DNA of 64,000 nucleotides from Motilimonas cestriensis (GCF_021295315.1 NZ_JAIMJA010000004.1:124001-188000), one strand, 5' to 3'; positions 17,823 to 28,671 are shown, numbered from the stretch's first letter. The notes: generated by a model from the letters alone, not told the origin. Numbers and translations: made by a program.

Positions 17823-18056
17823 ATGGACATTGAATATCGATTGCCGGTGTTAAGGGTAATCTGGAAGTTGCTTATTCTTGCAGCTTTTCCATTGTTAGTT
17901 TGGGGCTACTTGAAAGGGACGGGCTTAAGCTTTACCCAGCTGGATGCTGGAACAAATATACACAAAATGATTATTTTCGCGTTGTACCTAGTGTTGATCC
18001 TCGCTTGGTGGTGGCTTAATCCAAAAGTGCTGCGCTTCTTAAGTCGGAGACGCTAA
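17823..18056 (+). CDS. Small membrane protein translationally coupled to rmuC
   Basis: A 77-residue protein with two hydrophobic segments (about 14-31 and 48-67) and a basic C-terminus (RFLSRRR). The ATG at 17823 follows a G-rich ribosome-binding site; an in-frame TTG lies 39 bases earlier and is less likely. Its TAA overlaps the ATG of rmuC by one base, so the two are coupled in translation. I do not recognise the family; membrane partnership with RmuC is only an inference from the coupling. Confidence 0.65.
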   Translation: MDIEYRLPVLRVIWKLLILAAFPLLVWGYLKGTGLSFTQLDAGTNIHKMIIFALYLVLILAWWWLNPKVLRFLSRRR

Positions 18057-19444
18057 TGGCATTAGAGCCTTATTTACTCTATCCACTGATTACGCTTACC
18101 ATCTCTGGAATAATCAGCTTGATAGTGGTGATAGTTTTAAATCAACGCTATCAACAAGCCAGTAACCAACTCAACACCGAAAATGCGTTATTGGCGCAAC
18201 GCTTAGAAGATATCAGTAACGATAAAGCAGAGTTGCAATTAACACTTAAAGAGCTGCAAGTTAAAAGCGATTTGCAACAAGAGCACATTACTAAGCTCAC
18301 GACCCGTTTTCGTGAGGTACAGGTTCAGCTGCATAACGAACGCCAGCGAGGCGAAGAGCGCTTAGCCCAACAAGCGGCCTCAGAGCAAAAGCTGACAGAG
18401 CAATTTGAGCGTTTATCTCAGCGCATTTATGCCGAAGAAACCGCTAAGTTTAAGTCATTAAATCGCGATAGCTTAGAGTTGTTGCTCAATCCTTTACAGC
18501 AGCAATTGGCGGGCTTTAAATCTCAAGTAACAGAGACCTACAACAACGAAGCTAAAGAGCGCTTTAGCTTAAAAGTGGAAGTGGAGAAACTGGCTAACCT
18601 TAATCAGCGCATGGTGGAAGAGGCGGCGAACTTAACTCAAGCCCTAAAAGGGGATAATAAACAGCAGGGTAACTGGGGCGAAGTTATCTTACAGCGTATT
18701 TTAGAAGATTCAGGTTTGCGAGAAGGCCATGAATATCATATCCAGCAAAGTTTAAAAAATGAATATGGACGGCGCTATCAACCTGATGTCATCGTTCATT
18801 TACCGAAAGGTAAAGACATAGTGGTGGATTCTAAGGTCTCCTTAACCGCTTATGAACGCTTTTTTAATGCCGATTCGGAAGCGGCTAAGAAGCAAGCATT
18901 GAACGAACACGTCGTATCAGTGCGGTCCCACATTAAGGGGTTAGGGCAAAAGGATTACCATAAGCTGCAAGGCGTGAAAACATTAGATTATGTGTTGTTA
19001 TTTATTGCAGTGGAGCCTGCTTTCTTACTGGCGGTACAAGAAGATCCTAGCTTGGTTAAAACTGCGTTAGACAATAATATTTTGCTCGCTAGCCCTGCCA
19101 ATTTAATGATTGCGCTGCGCACGATCGAAAACCTTTGGCGCTACCAAAGGCAGGAAGACAACTCTCAGCTTATTGCGCAAAAAGCGGGTAAGTTGTATGA
19201 AAAGCTCAGGTTGTTTAGCGAAGATTTGCTTGAAGTCGGTATGTCTATTGATAAAGCACAAGCGTCCTACCAGCGTTCATTTAAACGTTTTTCGCAAGGT
19301 AGAGGCAATGTTGTACAGCAGGCTGAGCAATTAAAGAGTTTAGGCGCTGAGGTGAATAAATCCCTGCCATCTCAGTTGCTTGATGAAGCCGATGTAGAAG
19401 ATATCGCGCCAGCAAGTACAGCTTTATTTAAGGTGTCTGAATAA
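18056..19444 (+). CDS. rmuC: DNA recombination protein RmuC
   Basis: A 462-residue protein with an N-terminal membrane anchor (about residues 8-28), a long coiled coil (30-150), and the RmuC domain (about 160-430). The domain carries QQGNWGEVILQRILEDSG, the PDVIVHLPKGKDIVVDSKVSL segment (nuclease-like core with conserved D and K residues), and LRTIENLWRYQRQ. RmuC limits inversions between short inverted repeats in Escherichia coli and is thought to be a PD-(D/E)XK-type nuclease. Its ATG overlaps the stop of the preceding small membrane-protein gene. The C-terminal 30 residues are poorly conserved in the family. Confidence 0.95.
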   Translation: MALEPYLLYPLITLTISGIISLIVVIVLNQRYQQASNQLNTENALLAQRLEDISNDKAELQLTLKELQVKSDLQQEHITKLTTRFREVQVQLHNERQRGEERLAQQAASEQKLTEQFERLSQRIYAEETAKFKSLNRDSLELLLNPLQQQLAGFKSQVTETYNNEAKERFSLKVEVEKLANLNQRMVEEAANLTQALKGDNKQQGNWGEVILQRILEDSGLREGHEYHIQQSLKNEYGRRYQPDVIVHLPKGKDIVVDSKVSLTAYERFFNADSEAAKKQALNEHVVSVRSHIKGLGQKDYHKLQGVKTLDYVLLFIAVEPAFLLAVQEDPSLVKTALDNNILLASPANLMIALRTIENLWRYQRQEDNSQLIAQKAGKLYEKLRLFSEDLLEVGMSIDKAQASYQRSFKRFSQGRGNVVQQAEQLKSLGAEVNKSLPSQLLDEADVEDIAPASTALFKVSE

Positions 19445-19538
19445 GCCGATTTTGACATAGTTAACCAGAGTTCTGGATAAGTAAATCTGAGGTTAGTTAT
19501 GCTTAGGGCCGGCACTGCCAGAATCAAAGTGCAGCCGC

Positions 19539-19730
19539 TTATTCTCGTTCTAGTGATTGTAATGCTTCTAGTCTAGCTTGCAGTGATTGCTCGGGTGCTG
19601 GTGTGCGTACTATTTCGATAGGCGATTTTGTCCCTCCCAGTAATTGTGAGACTAGAAAGCACTGCCCATAAAGCAAACTTACAGGGTTAAATAGGACGAT
19701 AAGAGAGCCAATTATTAAAATTTGTTTCAT
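19539..19730 (-). CDS. Small hypothetical membrane-anchored protein
   Basis: A 63-codon frame starting MKQILIIGSLIVLFNPVSLLYGQC, with one N-terminal hydrophobic segment that could be an anchor or signal peptide, followed by a charged tail ending LEALQSLERE. There is no strong ribosome-binding site and no recognisable family. It is convergent with rmuC. It may be real, but evidence is thin. Confidence 0.35.
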   Translation of the reverse strand: MKQILIIGSLIVLFNPVSLLYGQCFLVSQLLGGTKSPIEIVRTPAPEQSLQARLEALQSLERE

Positions 19731-19907
19731 TATTTATTATCTTTTTAAGCTAGTACAACATTTCACTTCACTGGATCTATAACATAGTTTGGTTTATTAA
19801 GCTTTTTTCATGCCATATTATTAAATCAAGATCACGGCTTGCCGTTTCATGCTTTTCCCTCGGCAAGGTAAGTGGTGTCGATATAAGCTTGGTTAGTCGC
19901 TTTGGGA

Positions 19908-20636
19908 TCATTTATTAAAAATGAGCGGATTGTCGGTGAAAATGCTGGTGACGCCCATTTGCCAAAGTTGCTCAGCTTGTTTTTTGTTATTAACGGTATA
20001 GCAAAGTAACGGATAGCCAGCTGCGGTAATAGCCTTTGCTTGTGTTTCATTGAGCAAATCGCTATCACAATGCAAACTAACAGCGTTAAGGCGTCGCATA
20101 ATGCAAAGCCAGTCAGTGGGGACTTCTTCAAATAATACACCGAGAGCTAAATCAGGGCGTAACACTTTTAGTTCTGCCAAGGTGTCATGACAAAAGCTAC
20201 TAATGACTAGGCTGTGGCTAAATTCCACTTGGCTTAGTGCGTGGCAAACCGCTTGAGCCATGTGTTTGGGAGATTGTTGATAGGTTTTGATTTCCAGGTT
20301 TAGATTTAAACCTAAGCGATCAATGTAAAGCAGCGCTTGACTCAGGCTTGGTAGCTGCTCTCCTTGAAAACTAGGTGCAAACCAAGCACCGACATCTAGC
20401 TGTTGTAATTGCTCGAAATTAAAGTCTATTAAGGCACCATGGCCATTACTACATCGGTCTAATGTGTCATCGTGCATGATGACACATTCACCTGATCCGC
20501 ATAGCGTTGTGTCAATTTCAATCCAAGTTAAACCCAGCTCTGCGGCGCGTTCAAACCCAGCTAGGGTGTTTTCCGGCGCGAGCTCTTTCACTCCTCGGTG
20601 CCCAATCAAAGGGGGGAAAGTGATGTTATTGCTCAT
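19908..20636 (-). CDS. Glycerophosphodiester phosphodiesterase
   Basis: A 242-residue cytoplasmic enzyme of the GDPD family (no signal peptide, so UgpQ-like rather than periplasmic GlpQ). The diagnostic motifs are GHRGVKELAPENTLAGF (about residues 12-28), EIDTTLCGSGECVIMHDDTLDRCSNG region with the catalytic acidic and histidine residues, and LNLEIKT. It hydrolyses glycerophosphodiesters to glycerol-3-phosphate and an alcohol. It starts one base after the end of trkH and is the last gene of the minus-strand def-fmt-rsmB-trkA-trkH run. A role in phospholipid turnover is inferred from the family. Confidence 0.92.
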   Translation of the reverse strand: MSNNITFPPLIGHRGVKELAPENTLAGFERAAELGLTWIEIDTTLCGSGECVIMHDDTLDRCSNGHGALIDFNFEQLQQLDVGAWFAPSFQGEQLPSLSQALLYIDRLGLNLNLEIKTYQQSPKHMAQAVCHALSQVEFSHSLVISSFCHDTLAELKVLRPDLALGVLFEEVPTDWLCIMRRLNAVSLHCDSDLLNETQAKAITAAGYPLLCYTVNNKKQAEQLWQMGVTSIFTDNPLIFNK

Positions 20637-20637
20637 A

Positions 20638-22083
20638 CTAGCCTCGCCAAAATGCGGGGAAAAATAATACGGTAACCGTTAAAATTTCGAGTCGTCCCAT
20701 TAACATTGCCACGCTTAGCGCCCATTTTGATGCGTCAGGTAAACTGGCGAAGTTGCCCGATGGGCCTATCAATTCACCGAGACCGGGACCGACATTAGAC
20801 ACCGCGGTGATCGCGCCAGTTAGAGAGACCACTAAGTCAGAACCAAATGCAGCGAGTATCGCGGCAGTAATTAAGATGGTGATGAAATACGACAGTATAA
20901 AGGCAACAAGAGAGCGAATAATAGCGTCATTAACGCGACGTTTATTGTAGTTTTGTGGAAACACTCCACGGGGGTGTAGCAGTTGTTGAGTTTGTTTTTT
21001 GAGTAGTGTAGCAGCTATTTGAAAGCGGAATATTTTTATCCCACCAGAGGTCGACCCAGAACAAGCGCCAGCAAACATTAAGAAGAAAAAGATGAGTGTG
21101 GCAAAGTTACCCCACGCGCTGAAATCGGACAAGCCAAAGCCAGTGGTGGTGATCACTGAGATGACGTTAAACAAGCTAATGCGCACCGCATCAGCTAGCG
21201 GAAACGTGTTATGCCACCAAAGAAATAACGTGATTAACGCGGTACTAACCAGCACTAGCTTAACAAAGCCAAGCACTTGAGCATCGCGATAAATATGCTT
21301 AGTACTGCGCTTTTTGAAGGCGTGAATAAGCAGTAAAAAGGGTAGCCCACCTAGGAACATAAACAAACTCGCATTCCAATGTGCGGCAGCACTAAAATGT
21401 GACATTGAACTGTCTGATGTCGAATATCCGCCAGTGGATAAGGTGGTCATGGCATGATTAATCGCTTCAAATTGAGTCATGCCAGAGGCAAGGTAGCCGA
21501 AGTAGCAACAAATAGTGAGAACCAGATAAACCTGTAATATTTGCCATGCAAGTTGTTGGGTTTTTGGCGTGCTTTTATCCGACCACTCTGATGACTCGGT
21601 TTGGAATAAGCGCATACCACCAACGTTTAAAAACGGTAAAATAGCCACGCCCATCACAATAAACCCGATGCCGCCTAGCCATTGCAAAATAGAACGCCAC
21701 ATCAACACGCTATGGGGCATGGTATCTAAGCCACTAAGCACGGTACTGCCGGTGGTGGTGATACCAGACATTGTTTCAAAATAGGCATCGGTGTAGCTCA
21801 TGTGCTCAATTAACATAAAAGGCAATGCTGCAAAGGCGCTGCCTATCACCCACACCAAGGTAGTGAGTAAAAACATTTCGCGAACGCCTAAGCGAAAGTG
21901 TTGTACTCGGCCAAAATGAAGCAGTAAAAATGAGGCGGTATGGCCTAAAACAATGGAGAGAAAAAATTCCTGCGTGCCGACGTCTGCAGTGAACAAGGCC
22001 AGTAGCATCGGAATGTACATAAATAAGGCAAGCTTAGATAATATCAACCCGGTGATAAAAAAAAGCGGCTTGTAGTTTAGCAT
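20638..22083 (-). CDS. trkH: Trk potassium uptake transporter, membrane subunit
   Basis: A 481-residue inner-membrane K+ channel-like transporter with about ten hydrophobic segments. The four pore-loop repeats show selectivity-filter-like sequences: TTTGSTVLSG, STGGYSTSD, TTTGFGLSD and SNVGPGLG. It works with the cytoplasmic TrkA ring, which lies 20 bases upstream in the same operon. The tail ends in GRLEILTVTVLFFPAFWRG, typical of TrkH/TrkG. Length agrees with the E. coli protein (483). Confidence 0.97.
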   Translation of the reverse strand: MLNYKPLFFITGLILSKLALFMYIPMLLALFTADVGTQEFFLSIVLGHTASFLLLHFGRVQHFRLGVREMFLLTTLVWVIGSAFAALPFMLIEHMSYTDAYFETMSGITTTGSTVLSGLDTMPHSVLMWRSILQWLGGIGFIVMGVAILPFLNVGGMRLFQTESSEWSDKSTPKTQQLAWQILQVYLVLTICCYFGYLASGMTQFEAINHAMTTLSTGGYSTSDSSMSHFSAAAHWNASLFMFLGGLPFLLLIHAFKKRSTKHIYRDAQVLGFVKLVLVSTALITLFLWWHNTFPLADAVRISLFNVISVITTTGFGLSDFSAWGNFATLIFFFLMFAGACSGSTSGGIKIFRFQIAATLLKKQTQQLLHPRGVFPQNYNKRRVNDAIIRSLVAFILSYFITILITAAILAAFGSDLVVSLTGAITAVSNVGPGLGELIGPSGNFASLPDASKWALSVAMLMGRLEILTVTVLFFPAFWRG

Positions 22084-22103
22084 CTGGCTAGCCCTTTATT
22101 GGC

Positions 22104-23480
22104 TTAGAGGAAAAATGGGCTAGGTTGGAACAGGCGCTCTACTTCAGGAATAAATTTCTTATTCACTAAAAACATTACCACGTGATCATCTTGTTCTATT
22201 TCTGTGTTGTCGTGAGCGATCAATACTTCGTCACCGCGCACTATCGCGCCAATCGTAGTGCCGGGAGGCAATTTAAGCTCACTGAGTTTTCTGCCAACCA
22301 CTTTCGAGGTTATTTTATCACCATGTGCGATGGCTTCAATAGCCTCTGCCGCGCCGCGCCGCAATGAATAAACGTTGGCCAAGTCTGCTTTTCGAACATG
22401 AGTGAGCAAGGCTGAAATGGTGGCTTGTTGCGGCGATATGGCTATATCAATCGGGCCACCTTGAACTAAGTCAACATAGGCGCCACGTTGGATCAATACC
22501 ATCACTTTTTTCGCGCCAAGCTGTTTGGCGAGCATGGCCGACATGATGTTCGCTTCATCATCGTTAGTCACGGCAATGAATACGTCGGTTTGGTCTATAT
22601 GCTCTTCAGTTAATAATTCATGATCGGAGGCATCACCACAAAATACGATGGTGTTATCCAATAATTCAGATAAGCGTTCAGCGCGTTTATGGTTTCGCTC
22701 AATCAGCTTAACGCTATAGCTTTTTTCGAGTGCTTTCGCTAAGCCCGCACCGATGTTACCGCCACCGACGATCATAATGCGCAAATAAGGGCGCTCTAGC
22801 TTTTGCAGCTCGCTCATTACGGCTCGGATATGGGCGCTAGCGGCCACAAAAAACACTTCATCATCTGCTTCGATAATGGTAGTGCCTTGCGGGCGAATCG
22901 CGTTGCCTTGACGAAAGATCGCCGCCACGCGGGTCTCGATGTTGGGCATATGTTGTTTAAGAGCAGCCAGCGCATTACCCACTAAAGGCCCGCCATAATA
23001 GGCTTTTAAGCCAACTAGGCCGACTTTGCCTTCGGCAAAATCCACCACTTGCAGTGCGCCTGGATAGTCAATTAAGCGTTTAATATAGTCTGTGACTAAT
23101 TGTTCGGGCGCGATTAAGTGATCGATGGGCACGTTTTCATTATTAAATAAGCGATCTTTTTCGCGTAGGAGTGCGGCTGAGCGGATCCGAGCGATTTTGT
23201 TTGGGGTATTAAATAAGGTATAAGCAATCTGACAGGCAACCATATTGGTTTCGTCGCTGTTGGTCACCGCGACTAACATATCGGCATCTTCTGCACCGGC
23301 TTCTCGTAACACATGAGGGTGAGCGGCATGACCTTGCACCACGCGAAGATCAAATTTATCTTGTAAATCTCTCAGGTTTTCTTCATTTTGGTCAACGATT
23401 GTAATGTCGTTGTTTTCACCAACTAAGTTTTCAGCCAGCGTTCCACCCACTTGACCTGCACCGAGAATAATAATCTTCAT
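22104..23480 (-). CDS. trkA: Trk system regulatory subunit TrkA
   Basis: A 458-residue cytoplasmic protein with two RCK_N/RCK_C repeats. Nucleotide-binding folds begin with [15 protein letters not shown] (about residue 4) and [16 protein letters not shown] (about residue 236), each followed by an acidic residue at the end of the second strand. NAD(H) and adenine nucleotides bind these rings and gate TrkH. Gene order rsmB-trkA is the conserved gammaproteobacterial one, extended here by trkH. Confidence 0.97.
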   Translation of the reverse strand: MKIIILGAGQVGGTLAENLVGENNDITIVDQNEENLRDLQDKFDLRVVQGHAAHPHVLREAGAEDADMLVAVTNSDETNMVACQIAYTLFNTPNKIARIRSAALLREKDRLFNNENVPIDHLIAPEQLVTDYIKRLIDYPGALQVVDFAEGKVGLVGLKAYYGGPLVGNALAALKQHMPNIETRVAAIFRQGNAIRPQGTTIIEADDEVFFVAASAHIRAVMSELQKLERPYLRIMIVGGGNIGAGLAKALEKSYSVKLIERNHKRAERLSELLDNTIVFCGDASDHELLTEEHIDQTDVFIAVTNDDEANIMSAMLAKQLGAKKVMVLIQRGAYVDLVQGGPIDIAISPQQATISALLTHVRKADLANVYSLRRGAAEAIEAIAHGDKITSKVVGRKLSELKLPPGTTIGAIVRGDEVLIAHDNTEIEQDDHVVMFLVNKKFIPEVERLFQPSPFFL

Positions 23481-23538
23481 TACTGACCCTTAAACGGCCC
23501 AGTAGGCCGGTTTGACGATTAACTAAGCTTTAAGCAAT

Positions 23539-24876
23539 CTAGGCTTTACGCAACTTAGCGTAATAAAACCCATCCATGTATTCTTGCCCCGGCAAAATCT
23601 GCCATCCCGGATTTTCTGGGGTGTCGTCAGGATTGATGGGTTGCAGTATAGCGTCTTTATTTTCGGCTAAAAAGCCCTTGATTTGTTGTGTGTTTTCATC
23701 AGCTAAAATTGAGCAGGTGGCATAAAGCAAGGTTCCACCTGATTTGAGCAGTGCCCAGTTGGCTTTTAAGATGGCTTTTTGTAGCTGGACTAGCTCAGCA
23801 ATGTCCGAGTCACGCCGTAGCCACTTAATATCAGGATGGCGTCTTATTACGCCCGTTGCACTACAAGGGGCGTCAAGTAAGATGCGATCAAATTGTTGCT
23901 CATCCCACCAGGTTTCGGGCAAGCTGGCATCGCCATGGATCAAGCTTGCATTCAAGCCGATACGGTCTAAGTTTTCTTGCACGCGCAATAGGCGTTTTTG
24001 ATCAAAGTCGATCGCTGTCATGGCTTGTAGATCTGGCTGGTTTTCTAAAATGTGCGCTGTTTTTCCGCCAGGAGCAGCACAGGCATCTAAGATCCGTTCA
24101 CCCGGCTGAGCATCAAGTAACAAGGCGGCCATTTGCGCGGCAGCGTCTTGTACCGAGCTCGCACCTTGGTCAAAACCTGTGAGTTTGGTAACATCAACGG
24201 GTTTATCTAAGCGCAGCGCTTGGCTTGAGATAGTCGAGGTTTCACTGGTAATGTCGCTTTCTGCTAGTAAAGTTTGATATTGTTCGGGTGAGTAATGACG
24301 ACGGTTAACCCGAAGCCACATTGGCGCACGCTCATTACCCGCTTCAAGAATGGCTTGATAATTACTTGGGTAGTTAGCCTGTAAGCGTTTTACAATCCAG
24401 CTTGGGTAGCAGTAAGTTAGTGTAATGTTATTTTCTACTTGTGCTATTAAGCTTTCTTCTTGACGCTGAAAATTGCGTAATACTGCGTTTATTAAACCTT
24501 TAAGGGCCGGTGCTTTTAGCTCTTTTACCCCATTGACTGTGTCGGCGACTGCGGCATGAGCAGGGATCCGCGTATAAAGTAATTGGTATAAGCCAACTAA
24601 TACTAGATAATGTAACGGACGCTTTTTACCGGTTAACGGCTTGTCCATCAGGCTTTTGCAGAAAAAATCTAATCGGGGAAGCCAGCGTAATACGCCGTAG
24701 CAAAGCTCTTGCAACAGGGCTTTGTCTCTTACCGCAATGGTTTGTTGCGCTAGAGGTAGAGCATTACTGAGTGACTCTCCGCGCTCAACCACATTATTTA
24801 ATACTTGAGCGGCTGCCGCTCTGACATTTTGATTAGCCAAGTTGACGCCCCACTGTGAACCAGTCTTGTTTTGCAT
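23539..24876 (-). CDS. rsmB: 16S rRNA (cytosine-967-C5) methyltransferase
   Basis: A 445-residue enzyme. An N-terminal NusB-like RNA-binding domain (about 15-145) is followed by the Fmu methyltransferase domain. The SAM-binding motif [15 protein letters not shown] and the catalytic motifs [20 protein letters not shown] and LLYATCSIL, with two cysteines, are intact. It makes m5C967 in 16S rRNA using S-adenosylmethionine. The ATG at 24876 lies inside fmt, giving a 44-bp overlap; a downstream TTG near the end of fmt would shorten the protein to the E. coli-like start, so the exact start is open. Confidence 0.96.
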   Translation of the reverse strand: MQNKTGSQWGVNLANQNVRAAAAQVLNNVVERGESLSNALPLAQQTIAVRDKALLQELCYGVLRWLPRLDFFCKSLMDKPLTGKKRPLHYLVLVGLYQLLYTRIPAHAAVADTVNGVKELKAPALKGLINAVLRNFQRQEESLIAQVENNITLTYCYPSWIVKRLQANYPSNYQAILEAGNERAPMWLRVNRRHYSPEQYQTLLAESDITSETSTISSQALRLDKPVDVTKLTGFDQGASSVQDAAAQMAALLLDAQPGERILDACAAPGGKTAHILENQPDLQAMTAIDFDQKRLLRVQENLDRIGLNASLIHGDASLPETWWDEQQFDRILLDAPCSATGVIRRHPDIKWLRRDSDIAELVQLQKAILKANWALLKSGGTLLYATCSILADENTQQIKGFLAENKDAILQPINPDDTPENPGWQILPGQEYMDGFYYAKLRKA

Positions 24877-25777
24877 TTAATACGTCTTGTACAGCCATGG
24901 CTTTTTTACCCGGGATCTGGATTTGCTGTAAATTTAAAATACCGTCACCTGTGGCCACTTGTATACCTTGTTTATCAGCTGACATTATCGTGCCTGCGGC
25001 AACATCAACCGTTTGTTCGATTACATCAGCTTGCCAAACTTTGATATTTTGACCATCTAACTGAAAGTACGAACAAGGCCAAGGGTTGAATGCGCGTACG
25101 CAACGCTCGATAAATACGGCACTGTCTTGCCAGTTTATTAAGGCTTCTTCTTTTGATAGTTTTTTTGCGTAATTGGCTAAAGCATCGTCTTGCGGCTGTG
25201 CTTGTGCTGTTTGATTAGCAATCGCTGCAACAGTTTCAAGTAATGCATTCGGTCCTAACTCTGCGAGCTTGTCATACATACTTGCGCTGGTATCGCTGGC
25301 AAGGATGGGTAATTCGCTCTTACTAAGCATCGCGCCAGTGTCTAAGCCTTCGTCCATCTGCATAATGGTTACACCGGTAGTGGCATCGCCAGCCCAAATG
25401 GCACGTTGAATCGGCGCCGCGCCGCGCCAGCGAGGTAGTAGCGAGCCATGTACATTAATACAGCCCAATTTTGGAGTGTTTAGTACCGCTAATGGCAGTA
25501 GTAAGCCATAAGCAACCACTATCATTAAGTCAGCATTGAGGGACGCTAGCTCAGCTTTAGCTTCATCAGACTTAAAGTTTTCAGGTTGGAATACAGCTAG
25601 GTTGTGCTCAACGGCGAGACTTTTTACGGCGCTGGGAGTAAGCTTTTTGCCACGCCCGGCAGGTCTATCCGGTTGCGTGTAAACGCCGACAATATTGCAA
25701 TCAGCTTGGATCAAGGCGGCTAAGTGGCGGGCGGCAAAATCTGGGGTGCCGGCAAAAACAATATTAAGTGATTTCAA
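24833..25777 (-). CDS. fmt: Methionyl-tRNA formyltransferase
   Basis: A 314-residue enzyme that formylates initiator Met-tRNA from 10-formyltetrahydrofolate. The N-terminal formyltransferase domain shows [14 protein letters not shown], the catalytic N-H-D set in [21 protein letters not shown] and [10 protein letters not shown], and the C-terminal OB-like domain starts near residue 205. It follows def in the usual def-fmt-rsmB order and overlaps rsmB. The length matches E. coli (315). Confidence 0.97.
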   Translation of the reverse strand: MKSLNIVFAGTPDFAARHLAALIQADCNIVGVYTQPDRPAGRGKKLTPSAVKSLAVEHNLAVFQPENFKSDEAKAELASLNADLMIVVAYGLLLPLAVLNTPKLGCINVHGSLLPRWRGAAPIQRAIWAGDATTGVTIMQMDEGLDTGAMLSKSELPILASDTSASMYDKLAELGPNALLETVAAIANQTAQAQPQDDALANYAKKLSKEEALINWQDSAVFIERCVRAFNPWPCSYFQLDGQNIKVWQADVIEQTVDVAAGTIMSADKQGIQVATGDGILNLQQIQIPGKKAMAVQDVLNAKQDWFTVGRQLG

Positions 25778-25813
25778 GGCATTTCCATCTTAGTAAATTG
25801 GCAGGTCAAGCTG

Positions 25814-25850
25814 CACCGCAAGCTATCAACTAGCTGATAAAGTTGCGGTG
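25814..25850. repeat. Nested inverted repeat between def and fmt
   Basis: CACCGCAA/TTGCGGTG is a perfect 8-bp pair enclosing a smaller TATCA/TGATA hairpin, in the 104-bp gap between def and fmt. There is no T-run, so it could be an RNA-processing or attenuating stem rather than a terminator. Confidence 0.4.
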
Positions 25851-25881
25851 ACAGTGAATATCATAATGAAAACCAGGCTGG

Positions 25882-26382
25882 TTAGCCTCGGCGCATCGCT
25901 TTTTCGATCTTGCTTCTGATGCGTTGACGCTTCAACGGCGACAAGTAATCAATAAACAATTTGCCATTGAGGTGATCTATTTCGTGCTGAATACAAACGG
26001 CCAGTAATTCGTCAGCTTCAAATTCGATGGTTTCACCATCAATATTTAAGGCGCGAACTTTAATATGATCCGCTCGTTGAACATCGGCGCGGGTGTCAGG
26101 TACTGAAAGACAGCCTTCTTCCATTGTCTCAATCCCTGATGTTTCGATGATTTCGGGGTTGATTAGCACTAAGCGTTCATTGCGTTCTTCTGATACATCA
26201 ATCACCACAATGCGTTGATGTATATTAACTTGGGTTGCGGCAAGGCCGATGCCTTCCTCCTCGTACATAGTGTCAAACATATCCTCAACAATTTGTTTTA
26301 TTTGAGGTGTGACCTGTGCAACAGGTTTCGCAACTGTTCTTAGACGTTCGTCTGGAAAATGTAATACTTCAAGCAAAGCCAT
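25882..26382 (-). CDS. def: Peptide deformylase
   Basis: A 166-residue Fe2+/Zn2+ enzyme that removes the N-formyl group from new proteins. The three family motifs are present: [23 protein letters not shown] (with the metal-binding Cys) and [12 protein letters not shown] (HExxH type: two His and catalytic Glu). I use the ATG at 26382, giving [15 protein letters not shown], the usual family start; an in-frame TTG at 26400 has no ribosome-binding site. It is divergent from the lysM-dprA-smg operon, as in many gammaproteobacteria. Confidence 0.97.
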   Translation of the reverse strand: MALLEVLHFPDERLRTVAKPVAQVTPQIKQIVEDMFDTMYEEEGIGLAATQVNIHQRIVVIDVSEERNERLVLINPEIIETSGIETMEEGCLSVPDTRADVQRADHIKVRALNIDGETIEFEADELLAVCIQHEIDHLNGKLFIDYLSPLKRQRIRSKIEKAMRRG

Positions 26383-26484
26383 GTTATTATCTTGATACAA
26401 CTATAAATGTGATTATATGGATTGTTTCAATTCTAGACACTTCTTCGACGAATTGACAGACTAAATGCCTACACAGGGAGAGTT

Positions 26485-27576
26485 ATGAAATTTAAACAAG
26501 CTGCGGCAGTCTTATTTGGGGCTTTGCTGTCGTTTTCCGTAGCGGCCGATACTTTAAAGTTAAAGGAAGGTCATCCCGATAGTTATATCGTCAAAAAGGG
26601 CGATACCCTGTGGGACATTTCAGCCTATTTCTTAGATTCGCCATGGCTTTGGCCACGATTGTGGCAAACCAACCCTCAGGTTAAGAATCCACATCTTATC
26701 TATCCCGGCGATAAATTATACCTAACATGGGTAGATGGTCAGCCTCAGTTGGGACGTAAACGTCTTAAAAAGATGTCGCCTAAGCCGCGTATCGATGAAA
26801 AACGCTCGGCGGTACCGACTATTCCATTGAATATTATTGAGCCTTTTTTAACTAAAGATCACATCATAGATGAGAGCTTGTTGAAAGGTGCGCCGCGAGT
26901 GATGGGGCAAAACAGTAAAAGTACGCGTATCATGAAAGGCGATATCTTTTATGGTGAAGGCCAATTTGACGCCAATGTCCACTATGGTATCTATCGTGTC
27001 GGTACAACTTTTACTGATAAAACTACTAAAGAAGTCCTAGGCTCTAGATTAACTTACATTGCATCAGCTCAGGTCAGTCAGTCTGAAAATGTCACCGCTA
27101 CTGAGCGTGTTACGCCAATGCTGGTAACGAAAAGTACCACTGAAGCGAAGTTAGGCGACATTATACTACCGATCCCTGAATATGACGTGCTACCCGCATT
27201 TTTTATCCCAACCTCTACGCCGCAAGATATGCGTGGTTATATCGTTGATTCTCTGTCGGAAAAAACCGCACTCGGACGTGGTGATATCGTGGTGATTAAC
27301 CAAGGTCGCCGTGAACAAATTGAACCAGGTGCTATCTTTAGTATTAAGCGCCCTGGAGCACAGATAGTTGAGCGCGGTGACAAGGTTGTTTATAAAGAAG
27401 ATGCGAATACTTTTGAAAAAATATTCCTCTCTGGTGACGATAGCTTAACGCTACCTGAAGAGACCATTGGCATGATGATGGTGTTTAAAGTATATGAAAA
27501 ATCGAGTATTGCTATTATTGTTCGTGGTAGAGAATTAGTTGGTCGCCACTTTGATATTGAAGGTGTTGACTTCTAA
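26485..27576 (+). CDS. LysM-domain secreted/periplasmic protein upstream of dprA
   Basis: A 363-residue protein with a signal peptide (MKFKQAAAVLFGALLSFSVAA, cleavage near residue 21, sequence split for length). Residues about 33-80 are a LysM peptidoglycan-binding repeat (SYIVKKGDTLWDISAYF, then NPQVKNPHLIYPGDKLYL). The remaining 280 residues belong to the conserved uncharacterised region of the DprA-adjacent LysM protein family. ATG with GGGAGAG upstream. It is the first gene of a plus-strand unit with dprA, and its stop overlaps the dprA frame. A cell-wall role is inferred from LysM only. Confidence 0.92.
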   Translation: MKFKQAAAVLFGALLSFSVAADTLKLKEGHPDSYIVKKGDTLWDISAYFLDSPWLWPRLWQTNPQVKNPHLIYPGDKLYLTWVDGQPQLGRKRLKKMSPKPRIDEKRSAVPTIPLNIIEPFLTKDHIIDESLLKGAPRVMGQNSKSTRIMKGDIFYGEGQFDANVHYGIYRVGTTFTDKTTKEVLGSRLTYIASAQVSQSENVTATERVTPMLVTKSTTEAKLGDIILPIPEYDVLPAFFIPTSTPQDMRGYIVDSLSEKTALGRGDIVVINQGRREQIEPGAIFSIKRPGAQIVERGDKVVYKEDANTFEKIFLSGDDSLTLPEETIGMMMVFKVYEKSSIAIIVRGRELVGRHFDIEGVDF

Positions 27577-28669
27577 TCCTGCTGACACTCGGCTCTGGTT
27601 GGCTCTTCAAGCTATACCAGGGCTGGGCAATGCCAAAGCCCTCAAATTAGTTGCTCGCTGTGGAATTGAGCAACTGTTTCAACTCAGTACCGTAGAGCTC
27701 CAGTCTTTCAATTTAAACCCCATTCAAATTAACGGCATTTGCTACCCTGATTGGCGCGCTATTGACGCAACGATGACTTGGGCAAGCGAGAACGAGTGCG
27801 CCATTATTTGTTATGGTGATGAAACATATCCAGCCATCTTGAAAGAAATTTCTACTCCGCCCTTAGTGTTGTTTGCCCAAGGTAATTTAGCGCTACTAAC
27901 GCAACCACAAATAGCGGTAATAGGCAGTCGCAATGCGACCTACTATGGGCGGGATAAGGCAACTGATTTTGCGCGACAATTAAGCCAAGTCGGTTTAGTG
28001 ATTACCAGTGGCTTAGCGTTAGGAGTGGATACTTGCGCGCATCAAGGTGCGCTGCAGGGCAGTGGCGAAACGATTGCTGTGTTAGGCTCTGGGCTCGGGA
28101 ATATTTATCCTAAACGCAATCTTGGTTTAGCCCAAGAGATTAAGGCTCAGGGCTTATTATTATCCGAATTTTTGCCGAATACGCCCCCTCTGGCGAAAAA
28201 CTTCCCACGACGTAACCGAATAATCTCAGGTTTATCCCTTGGCACGTTAGTGATTGAAGCATCGATTAAAAGTGGTTCGCTGATCACCGCAAAATATGCA
28301 TTAGAGCAAAACAGAGAGGTATTTGCGCTGCCAGGGTCAGTTGACAATGCTCAAGCCTGCGGCTGTCATTGGCTAATTAAGCAGGGCGCTAAACTTGTTA
28401 CTGAGCTGGCCGATATAATAGATGAGCTACAATTAATAGTAAGTCCACCGCCAGTTCAGCTGGCTTTACTAGAGGAGAAAAACACGGGAAATACGTTGCC
28501 ATTTCCAAGATTGTTGGATAGTGTAGGTTTTGAAGCCACCTCGATTGACTTGGTGGTGGAACGTAGCGGAGAGCCTGTGCAACAAGTACAAAGTCAACTG
28601 CTGGAATTGGAACTCGAGGGTTGGATTGCACAAGTGCCCGAAGGATATGTCAGACTGAGGAGGGATTAA
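27563..28669 (+). CDS. dprA: DNA-processing protein DprA
   Basis: A protein of about 368 residues that loads RecA on incoming single-stranded DNA during natural transformation. The Rossmann-like core is clear: [54 protein letters not shown] and [21 protein letters not shown] helix-hairpin-helix-like N-terminus ([17 protein letters not shown]) and a C-terminal winged-helix domain (about 300-368) are present. The frame opens at a TTG at 27539 inside lysM; no ATG is available, and GTG 27563 or TTG 27566 look the likeliest starts, so the N-terminus is uncertain. Other competence genes are not in the window. Confidence 0.93.
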   Translation: MLTSNPADTRLWLALQAIPGLGNAKALKLVARCGIEQLFQLSTVELQSFNLNPIQINGICYPDWRAIDATMTWASENECAIICYGDETYPAILKEISTPPLVLFAQGNLALLTQPQIAVIGSRNATYYGRDKATDFARQLSQVGLVITSGLALGVDTCAHQGALQGSGETIAVLGSGLGNIYPKRNLGLAQEIKAQGLLLSEFLPNTPPLAKNFPRRNRIISGLSLGTLVIEASIKSGSLITAKYALEQNREVFALPGSVDNAQACGCHWLIKQGAKLVTELADIIDELQLIVSPPPVQLALLEEKNTGNTLPFPRLLDSVGFEATSIDLVVERSGEPVQQVQSQLLELELEGWIAQVPEGYVRLRRD

Positions 28670-28671
28670 TT

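Noticed and set aside
17701-17850. 49-codon plus-strand frame ahead of the rmuC unit
   Set aside because: It overlaps the next gene out of frame and has only a weak GAGG signal; no homologue recognised.
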